Below, in pieces: positions 1-4,834 of a stretch of DNA of 10,971 nt. The stretch lies in NCBI GenBank assembly GCA_903919215.1, contig CAIXHI010000134.1:1-10971 (forward strand), given 5' to 3'. A program made the position numbers and the translations under genes. The notes under the pieces are model-generated. The model saw only the letters and a list, made by a program, of their open reading frames with translations. It made no database searches and was not told the DNA's origin. This DNA is from an uncultured Acidimicrobiaceae bacterium. GTDB lineage: Bacteria; Actinomycetota; Acidimicrobiia; Acidimicrobiales; Ilumatobacteraceae. Within the stretch, counting starts at the first letter, position 1, and each line of letters starts with the position of its first letter.

Positions 1-379
1 CCTTGGTGACACCCTTGATGGTGAGGTCGGCGTGGAGCACGTAGCTGCTGCCCGCAGCGTCGATTCCCGTACTGACGAGTGACCACGTCGGGTTGTGCTC
101 GATGTCGAAGAAGTCGGTGCCGCGGAGGTGGCCGTCGCGGCCTTCGTCACGGGTGTCGATCGAGTTGGCGACGACGGTGGCCTCCACCTTGGACTGCAAC
201 ACGTCGTCGGCGACCGTGATCGTGCCGGTGAACTCGGTGAACTGGCCGCGGACCTTGGCAATCACGAGGTGGCGCACGGCGAAGCCGATGTGCGAGTGAC
301 CGGCGTCGACGGTCCACGGGCCGGCCGTGAGTGCGGCGAGTGGGTTGGATGCGGTGACGGTGTTGGATGCGGTGGACAT
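1..379 (-). CDS. YceI-family protein (partial, C-terminus beyond the left edge)
   Basis: The first 126 residues read from an ATG at 379. They hold the YceI signature: WTVDAGHSHIGFAVRH near residues 23-38, then DTRDEGRDGHLRGTDFFD and LTIKGVTK at the cut end. YceI proteins are lipocalin-like beta-barrels that bind isoprenoid or other amphiphilic lipids; in actinobacteria many lack a signal peptide, and none is visible here. The family is usually 170-200 residues, so roughly 50-60 are missing. The start has a good Shine-Dalgarno (AGAGGAG at 394-388, 7-8 bases from the ATG). The N-terminus carries a six-residue tandem repeat (TASN twice) before the conserved domain. The gene is divergent from a MarR regulator, which suggests local control by it. 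Family assignment is firm; the ligand is unknown. Confidence 0.93.
   Translation of the reverse strand, partial: MSTASNTVTASNPLAALTAGPWTVDAGHSHIGFAVRHLVIAKVRGQFTEFTGTITVADDVLQSKVEATVVANSIDTRDEGRDGHLRGTDFFDIEHNPTWSLVSTGIDAAGSSYVLHADLTIKGVTK
344..374. repeat. 13-bp direct repeat, 18-bp period, in the start of the YceI gene
   Basis: GTTGGATGCGGTG occurs at 344-356 and again at 362-374. The 18-base offset keeps the frame and encodes the repeated T-A-S-N near the YceI N-terminus. This looks like a replication-slippage duplication in a poorly constrained N-terminal extension. Confidence 0.8.
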
Positions 380-400
380 GGGGGTGTCTCCTCTGGGTGA

Positions 401-414
401 TACCTGACTAGGTA
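401..414. promoter_or_regulatory. Inverted repeat over the yceI transcription start, candidate operator
   Basis: TACCT-N4-AGGTA is a perfect 5-bp inverted repeat. It covers the expected start point of yceI transcription (about 412 if the -10 at 424-419 is right). A protein bound here would block yceI. MarR, encoded next door, is the obvious candidate binder, but this is inference. Confidence 0.4.
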
Positions 415-418
415 GGTC

Positions 419-424
419 ATTATT
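419..424 (-). promoter_or_regulatory. Candidate -10 box of the YceI gene
   Basis: On the minus strand the hexamer reads AATAAT, five of six matches to TATAAT. Upstream lie TGGACA (15-base spacer) or TTGTGG (18-base spacer) as possible -35 boxes. This predicts a leader of about 33 bases containing the Shine-Dalgarno, unlike the leaderless neighbours. Confidence 0.4.
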
Positions 425-428
425 ACCC

Positions 429-441
429 CACAATCATTGTG
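429..441. promoter_or_regulatory. 13-bp palindrome CACAAT-C-ATTGTG, candidate MarR operator
   Basis: This is a perfect 6-bp inverted repeat around one base. It lies between the putative -10 and -35 of yceI and about 10 bases upstream of the marR -35. ACAAT/ATTGT half-sites resemble operators of some MarR/OhrR-family regulators. Binding here would repress yceI and could adjust marR itself. The repeat is seen directly; the bound protein is inferred. Confidence 0.5.
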
Positions 442-451
442 TCCACAACTA

Positions 452-479
452 TTGGCAGCAACAAATCTTTGACTACCCT
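452..479 (+). promoter_or_regulatory. marR promoter, leaderless type
   Basis: TTGGCA (452-457), a 16-base spacer and TACCCT (474-479) form a credible sigma70-type promoter. Only 6 bases separate the -10 from the ATG at 486, so transcription should begin at or next to the start codon. No Shine-Dalgarno precedes the ATG, which agrees with a leaderless mRNA. Confidence 0.5.
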
Positions 480-485
480 GTTCGG

Positions 486-947
486 ATGCCTTCGCAATGG
501 CTCACCGCAGCCGAACAGACCGCCTGGCGGCACTTCATCACCACACTCCCCGACCTGATGGCCGCATTCGAGTCCGATCTCGCGCCGTACGGTCTGTCGA
601 TGGGTGATTACGAGGTGCTCGTGTTCCTGTCCGAAGCAGAGGACGATCGCATGCGCATGTGCGATCTCGCCGGAGCGCTGCGCCTGTCACCCAGCGGTCT
701 CACCCGCCGCCTCGACGGCCTGGTGAAGGTCGGCTGGGTCGAGCGGGCGTCATGCGCCAGCGACCGTCGTGTGATGTACGCGCACCTGACGGCCGCCGGC
801 CGTTCGAAAATGGATGAAGCCGCACCGCACCACGTGGCCAGCGTTCGCCGCCACCTGCTGAAACCGATCGGTAACGATGGTGCACAGCAGTTGGGAGACT
901 TGTTCCTCATCGTGCGCGAGCACCTCCACGCCCTGCAGGCCGTATGA
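486..947 (+). CDS. MarR-family transcriptional regulator
   Basis: A 153-residue protein of typical MarR length (140-160). The winged helix-turn-helix runs from about residue 57 to 105: MCDLAGALRLSPSGLTRRLDGL is the helix-turn-helix with its recognition helix, GWVER follows, and the wing carries the DRR motif (D93-R94-R95) and ends in LTAAG. Flanking helices would form the dimer interface. There are cysteines at 59 and 90, but none in the N-terminal position used by OhrR for peroxide sensing, so the signal is unknown. It is divergent from yceI, with two inverted repeats between them, and probably represses yceI and itself. Its TGA overlaps the argJ ATG (ATGA), so argJ is likely co-transcribed and translationally coupled. 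The first ATG is chosen because a -10 box sits 6 bases upstream. Confidence 0.93.
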   Translation: MPSQWLTAAEQTAWRHFITTLPDLMAAFESDLAPYGLSMGDYEVLVFLSEAEDDRMRMCDLAGALRLSPSGLTRRLDGLVKVGWVERASCASDRRVMYAHLTAAGRSKMDEAAPHHVASVRRHLLKPIGNDGAQQLGDLFLIVREHLHALQAV

Positions 948-2119
948 GCGAGGCGCTCCCACTCCCCCGCGGCTTTCACGCCTATGTCACCAATGTCGGG
1001 GTGAAGGACACCACCGACGATTTCACGATCGTCGCGGCAGATGCACCGTGCACCGCTGCTGGCGTGTTCACCAAGAGTTCCTTCGCCGGCCCCAGCGTGA
1101 TCGTCAGCCGCGCCCACGTCGCCAGCGGAACGGCACGAGCGATGGTCGTACTGTCGAAGAACGCCAACGTCGCCACCGGCGCTGCCGGGCTGGCCGACGC
1201 ACAGGAGGTGGTGGCGGGGGTCGCCGTCAACCTCGGGTGTGCACCGACCGACATCCTCATCGCGTCCACCGGCGTCATCGGGCGTCGCTACCCGATGGAC
1301 CGCATCCGCGCCGGTCTCGCCGCGATCCCTACTCCCCTGCCGGGCACGGATGCAGCAGCGGTCGCGCGCGGCATCATGACCACCGACACTGTTCCGAAGA
1401 CGGCCTCGGCCAGCATCGGTGATGTACGCATCGTCGGCGTGGCCAAGGGTGTCGGCATGATCGAGCCCGATATGGCCACCATGATCGCGATGTTCTTCAC
1501 CGACGCAGCACTCGACGCCGCCACCCTCGACGCGGCCTTTCGTTCGGTCATCGACCGCACGTTCAACTGCGTCTCGGTCGACACCGACACGTCCACCAGC
1601 GACACCGCAGTCATCCTCGCCAGTGGCGCCGCCGGGCCGATCAGCGTCGCCGAGTTCACCGCCGGCCTCTACGCAGTCGCCGAGTCGCTCACGAAACAGG
1701 TGGCCCGCGACGGCGAGGGCGCGGAAACGCTCATCGAGGTCACCGTCGACGGCGCCGTGTCGTACGAGCAGGCCAAGCGTGTCGCCAAGGCGATCGTCAA
1801 CTCACCGCTCGTGAAGACTGCGGTGCACGGTGCCGATCCCAACTGGGGCAGGGTGGCAATGGCCGTGGGCAAGAGCACGACGGCCGCTGAGGTCGATCAG
1901 GACACGGTCGTCATCCGCTTCGGTACGCAGGAGGTCTACCCGGCACTGCTGGACGAGACCGGCCTGGCGGCACTGTCGGAGTACATGCGCGGCGACGATG
2001 TACTCATCCACGTGACGCTCGCTGCGCCAGACGGCAGCCGTGGCAACTGCACGGCCACCGTCTGGGGCTGCGATCTCACCGATGGTTACGTGCGGATCAA
2101 CGCCGACTACACGACGTGA
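944..2119 (+). CDS. argJ: Glutamate N-acetyltransferase / ornithine acetyltransferase ArgJ
   Basis: A 391-residue ArgJ. It transfers acetyl from N2-acetylornithine to glutamate, giving ornithine and N-acetylglutamate in the cyclic arginine pathway; bifunctional forms also use acetyl-CoA. The self-cleavage site is intact: KGVGMIEPDMA then T179, the residue that becomes the N-terminal nucleophile of the beta chain (cut A178/T179). The oxyanion-hole pair T109-G110 lies in STGVIG. HGADPNWGR and a C-terminal YVRINADYTT also match the family. The ATG overlaps the marR stop by 4 bases. No argC, argB, argD or argF is next to it, unlike the usual actinobacterial arg cluster. It may be the housekeeping enzyme displaced from its operon, or a second copy serving another pathway. 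It converges on the dehydrogenase with a 7-base gap. Confidence 0.95.
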   Translation: MSEALPLPRGFHAYVTNVGVKDTTDDFTIVAADAPCTAAGVFTKSSFAGPSVIVSRAHVASGTARAMVVLSKNANVATGAAGLADAQEVVAGVAVNLGCAPTDILIASTGVIGRRYPMDRIRAGLAAIPTPLPGTDAAAVARGIMTTDTVPKTASASIGDVRIVGVAKGVGMIEPDMATMIAMFFTDAALDAATLDAAFRSVIDRTFNCVSVDTDTSTSDTAVILASGAAGPISVAEFTAGLYAVAESLTKQVARDGEGAETLIEVTVDGAVSYEQAKRVAKAIVNSPLVKTAVHGADPNWGRVAMAVGKSTTAAEVDQDTVVIRFGTQEVYPALLDETGLAALSEYMRGDDVLIHVTLAAPDGSRGNCTATVWGCDLTDGYVRINADYTT

Positions 2120-2126
2120 ACGGCGA

Positions 2127-2900
2127 TCACTTCGGTGGCATGCGGATGCCGCCATCCACGCGGATGGTCTCGGCGTTCATGTAGCTGTTGGTGACGCACT
2201 CGATCACCATCGAGGCCAGTTCGGCCGGATCGCCGAGGCGTTGCGGGAACAGCACACCCTTCTGCAGGTTGGCCTTGAACGCCTCGCTGCCCTCACCGTG
2301 TCCGTAGATCGGGGTGTCGATGAGGCCGGGGGCGACGGTGTTGATGCGCACGCCGATAGCGGCGAGGTCGCGAGCGATGGGCAGGGTCATGCCGACGACG
2401 CCGCCCTTGCTGGCGGAGTAGCTGGCCTGGCCGATCTGACCATCAAACGCTGCAACCGAGGCGATGTTCACGATCGCGCCGCGCTCGCCGTACTCCAGCG
2501 GCTCGTTGGTGCTCATGGCCGTGGCGGCAATGCGAATGCAGTCGAACGTGCCGACGAGGTTGATGGCGATGACCTTCTTGAACGCATCGAGGTTGGCGGC
2601 GGCCTCGTAGCCACCCTTGCCCACCGTGCGCTGTGCCCAGCCGATACCGGCCGAGTTCACCAACACGCGCAGCGGGCCCATGCTCTTGGCCATCTCGACT
2701 GCGTTGATGATGTCGTCGGTGCTGGTGACGTCAACCTTGCAGAACGCTCCGCCGATCTCGTCGGCGAGTTCACGACCCTTCTCCTCCTGCACGTCGGCCA
2801 CGACGACCTTCGCACCCTTGGCGGCCAGCAGACGGCATGACGCAGCGCCGATACCCGACGCGCCACCCGTGACGATTGCACTTGCTCCATTGATGTCCAT
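2127..2900 (-). CDS. Short-chain dehydrogenase, HSD10-like (3-hydroxyacyl-CoA dehydrogenase type)
   Basis: A 257-residue classical SDR. It has the nucleotide-binding TGGASGIG (residues 11-18) and D36 at the end of beta-2, which favours NAD(H) over NADP(H). NSAG is at 82-85 and N114 is present. The catalytic triad is S148, Y161 and K165 (YSASK). Long stretches resemble human HSD17B10 and bacterial relatives: ASVAAFDGQIGQ, GMTLPIARDLA, VAPGLIDTP, RLGDPAE and the ending VDGGIRMP. The likely reaction is oxidation of (S)-3-hydroxyacyl-CoA in fatty-acid or branched-chain breakdown; a steroid or alcohol substrate cannot be excluded. The start at 2900 (MDINGAS) is preferred over an in-frame ATG at 2936: it places the Rossmann strand normally and has a -10 box 7 bases upstream. 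It is divergent from a fatty-acid desaturase. Confidence 0.93.
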   Translation of the reverse strand: MDINGASAIVTGGASGIGAASCRLLAAKGAKVVVADVQEEKGRELADEIGGAFCKVDVTSTDDIINAVEMAKSMGPLRVLVNSAGIGWAQRTVGKGGYEAAANLDAFKKVIAINLVGTFDCIRIAATAMSTNEPLEYGERGAIVNIASVAAFDGQIGQASYSASKGGVVGMTLPIARDLAAIGVRINTVAPGLIDTPIYGHGEGSEAFKANLQKGVLFPQRLGDPAELASMVIECVTNSYMNAETIRVDGGIRMPPK

Positions 2901-2901
2901 A

Positions 2902-2919
2902 CCCGCGACGATACGCGGG
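2902..2919 (-). promoter_or_regulatory. Leaderless promoter of the dehydrogenase with a flanking inverted repeat
   Basis: Reading on the minus strand, TATCGT (2913-2908) fits TANNNT and is followed by 7 bases and the ATG, the geometry of a leaderless transcript. A perfect 6-bp inverted repeat encloses the hexamer: CCCGCG before it and CGCGGG after it. A regulator bound to these arms would cover the -10. No convincing -35 is seen (GTGGTC at a 17-base spacing), which would suit a regulated or activator-dependent promoter. Confidence 0.45.
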
Positions 2920-2965
2920 CCTTGCAACTGGACCACAGTCGGCGCGACGCTGAACTGGAGGGGCC

Positions 2966-3865
2966 ATGGAATCGAGCCTGACCCACAGGATGATGCCGTC
3001 TTCGGAAATGATCGAACGCGGTCGCCGACGGCTGCACTGGAACACCGCGTTCATCCTCCTACTAGGAGTCGGCAGCTACTGCGCCCTGGTATTCGCCCCC
3101 ATGCGGTTCTGGCTGCGCGTGGTCGCTGCAATGGTGCTCGTCGTGGCGGCAGTGGCCACCGCAACCAACGTGATGCACGTCGGCAACCACGGCGCGTTCA
3201 GCCGTAACGCCCGGCGTTCGCGTGTGGCCGGCTGGAGCTCCGACCTACTCGGCGCCAGTTCGTACCTCTGGCGGTTCAAGCACAACCAACTGCACCACGG
3301 CAACACGAACGTCGTCGGGTTCGACACCGACATCGACCAGATGCCGCTCGCCCGGCTCGCGCCGCAGCAGCCATGGAAGCCGATACAGCGCTACCAGCAT
3401 GTCTACATGTGGGTGCTGTACGGCTTCCTCACCCTGCAGTGGTTCGTGATGTCGGATTTCGCCACACTCGTGAAAGGACAGGTCGGCGGTCACCCGCTGC
3501 CGACGAAACCTCGCGCTCGCGACGTCGCACTGATCCTGCTCGGCAAGGCGATCCACCTCACCTGGGCACTCGTGATCCCCATGCTGTTGCACCCCTGGTG
3601 GGGCGTGCTTGCGTTCTACCTCGCCATCTCCTGGTCGGTCGGGTTCCTCCTGGCGAACATCTTCCAACTCGCCCACTGCGTGGACATCGCCGAGTTCTTC
3701 GACCCCGCCGCCCCCCGCCGCGGACCGGACTTCGAGCTGCACCAGTTGCGCGCCACCTGTGCCGAGCGAGGCGTGCAGTACAAGGTGCACCCCAGTATCA
3801 CCGCAGCGGTCAGGTCGCATTACCGCTGGCTACGCACGATGGGGCGCGACCCGTCGGTGGGTTGA
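2966..3865 (+). CDS. Membrane fatty-acid desaturase lacking the third histidine box (internal deletion)
   Basis: A 299-residue protein of the di-iron membrane desaturase family. Hydrophobic segments lie near residues 26-66, 146-162, 187-211 and 213-236. Box 1 is H71-x3-H75 (HVGNHGAFSR) and box 2 is H106-x3-H110-H111 (HNQLHHGNTN). FQLAHCVD follows at 233-240. Family members then carry a segment with the third box (QxEHH), needed to bind iron, and are about 350-370 residues long. Here HQLR (259-262) runs straight into ATCAERGVQY and AVRSHYRWLRTMG, which belong after that box. About 60 residues therefore seem deleted in frame near 3749-3754. The reading frame stays open, so a protein may still be made, but desaturase activity is doubtful. 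GGAGG lies 4 bases before the ATG. The gene converges on rnhA with a 2-base gap. Confidence 0.82.
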   Translation: MESSLTHRMMPSSEMIERGRRRLHWNTAFILLLGVGSYCALVFAPMRFWLRVVAAMVLVVAAVATATNVMHVGNHGAFSRNARRSRVAGWSSDLLGASSYLWRFKHNQLHHGNTNVVGFDTDIDQMPLARLAPQQPWKPIQRYQHVYMWVLYGFLTLQWFVMSDFATLVKGQVGGHPLPTKPRARDVALILLGKAIHLTWALVIPMLLHPWWGVLAFYLAISWSVGFLLANIFQLAHCVDIAEFFDPAAPRRGPDFELHQLRATCAERGVQYKVHPSITAAVRSHYRWLRTMGRDPSVG

Positions 3866-3867
3866 GT

Positions 3868-4362
3868 TCAGTCGAACAACGAAGCTTGAGTCCCGTCACC
3901 GCTGCGGGCGGGCTGGGGCACCTCGTCGAACGGTCCGTTGCTGGCGAGCACTGCCAACTGATCGACGAGGTCGTTCATCGGGTTGCCGCTGTGTCCCTTC
4001 ACCCACTTGAACGTGGGTTGACGGGCCGCCACCAGTTCGACGAGCGGCATCCACAGGTCGGTGTTGGCCACCGGCTCCTTTTTCGAGTTCCGCCAACCAT
4101 TGGCCTTCCACTTCACCCACCAACGGTCGCGGAAACAATGCACGACGTAGGTGCTGTCGCTGACGATGGTGATGTCGCCCGGCAATGCCTTCAGCGCCTC
4201 GAGCACTGCCTGCAGTTCCATCCGCTGGTTCGTGGTGTGCGGCGCGCCGCCACTGCCACACGTCGCGCCATCGGGCGCCACGGCCCACGCCCAGCCACCT
4301 CGGCCAGGGTTTCCGGCGCACGCACCGTCGGTGTAGACGGTGGTGGCCGTGGTGGAGGTCAT
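3868..4362 (-). CDS. rnhA: Ribonuclease HI
   Basis: A 164-residue RNase HI, which cuts the RNA strand of RNA-DNA hybrids (R-loops, Okazaki primers). The four metal-binding acids of the family are present: D12 in VYTDGAC, E49 in NQRMEL, D69 in VSDS and D134 in NDLVDQLA. H124 in KGHSGN matches the active-site histidine. The basic handle (RDRWWVKWKANGWRNSKK, about 78-95) of E. coli-type enzymes is also there. The core ends near residue 142. It is followed by a roughly 20-residue tail ending QASLFD, which resembles the QxxLF motif that binds the DNA polymerase sliding clamp. The start at 4362 overlaps the upstream rhodanese stop by 4 bases (ATGA), so the two are probably coupled. Longer in-frame upstream sequence lies inside the rhodanese gene and is not used. 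Confidence 0.95.
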   Translation of the reverse strand: MTSTTATTVYTDGACAGNPGRGGWAWAVAPDGATCGSGGAPHTTNQRMELQAVLEALKALPGDITIVSDSTYVVHCFRDRWWVKWKANGWRNSKKEPVANTDLWMPLVELVAARQPTFKWVKGHSGNPMNDLVDQLAVLASNGPFDEVPQPARSGDGTQASLFD

Positions 4363-4781
4363 TGCACGACAGGGTATCCGGCGGCCTGCCAGTCGGCGAT
4401 GCTGCCGATGTCGTGTACATCGGTGAAGCCGGCGTCGGCCATCGCCTGCGCGGCGAGGGCCGCTCGGCGACCGGAGTGGCAGTAGAGGACGTACGTCGCG
4501 GTCTTGTCGAGCGTGGCGATGTACGTGCTGAACTGGCCACCCTCGATATCGCTGTTGACCGCGCCCTCGAGGTGGCCGGTCGCGAACTCGTCGGGGGTGC
4601 GCACATCGATGATCGTCAGCGCGACACCGGAGTCGATGAGATCCTTGCCCTCGATCGCCGTCATCAACTGGTACGAGATGACCGTGTTGCCAGTCGGCAC
4701 GGTCGAGGCAGCCGGCTTGGCGTCGTCGGAGCATGCGGTCAGGACGAGCACGATGAGCGGCAGCACAGCGAATCGCTTCAT
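4359..4781 (-). CDS. Rhodanese-domain lipoprotein
   Basis: A 140-residue protein. Residues 1-16 are a lipoprotein signal peptide (KR, then a hydrophobic run) ending in the lipobox L14-T15-A16-C17, so the mature protein should be lipid-anchored outside the membrane. A single rhodanese domain follows a short linker: TIIDVRTPDEFATGHLEGAVN near 56-76 and the active-site loop C101-HSGRR, with C101 as the persulfide cysteine. The length suits the single-domain PspE/GlpE-like group. It probably handles sulfur or thiol chemistry outside the cytoplasm; the physiological acceptor cannot be told. It heads a two-gene unit with rnhA, joined by an ATGA overlap. A -10-like TAGCGT sits 6 bases before the ATG and there is no Shine-Dalgarno. 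Confidence 0.92.
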   Translation of the reverse strand: MKRFAVLPLIVLVLTACSDDAKPAASTVPTGNTVISYQLMTAIEGKDLIDSGVALTIIDVRTPDEFATGHLEGAVNSDIEGGQFSTYIATLDKTATYVLYCHSGRRAALAAQAMADAGFTDVHDIGSIADWQAAGYPVVQ

Positions 4782-4787
4782 ATCACC

Positions 4788-4796
4788 ACGCTAGCG
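4788..4796 (-). promoter_or_regulatory. Leaderless promoter of the rhodanese-rnhA unit
   Basis: On the minus strand CGCTAGCGT is followed by 6 bases and the ATG at 4781. TAGCGT (4793-4788) serves as the TANNNT box. The same nine bases at the same distance precede the 64-residue gene at 9891. The first eight bases are self-complementary. Confidence 0.45.
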
Positions 4797-4818
4797 AGTC
4801 CTTACCGGCGGGTAGCCC

Positions 4819-4831
4819 TGGCAGACTGCCA
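4819..4831. promoter_or_regulatory. 13-bp palindrome just before aceE
   Basis: TGGCAG-A-CTGCCA is a perfect 6-bp inverted repeat around one base, ending 3 bases before the aceE ATG. It overlaps CAGACT (4822-4827), a weak -10 candidate at leaderless spacing (7 bases). If transcription instead starts after the TAGCCC at 4813-4818, the repeat would form a hairpin in the short leader. An operator or a leader hairpin are both possible. Confidence 0.4.
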
Positions 4832-4834
4832 CCC

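Noticed and set aside
2116..2130. GTGA/TCAC hairpin between argJ and the dehydrogenase
   Set aside because: A 4-bp stem arising from two facing TGA stops is too weak to call a terminator.
2040..2840. 266-codon open frame on the plus strand opposite the dehydrogenase
   Set aside because: Shadow of the SDR gene; its sequence is repetitive in H, D, A and G with no motif, and it would overlap the end of argJ.
2901..2936. Longer start for the dehydrogenase at 2936
   Set aside because: The extra 12 residues precede the Rossmann strand without family support, and the leaderless -10 box lies between 2936 and 2900, which fits a start at 2900.
3373..4485. 370-codon plus-strand frame spanning the desaturase end and rnhA
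   Set aside because: It crosses two well-supported genes in other frames and has no motif.
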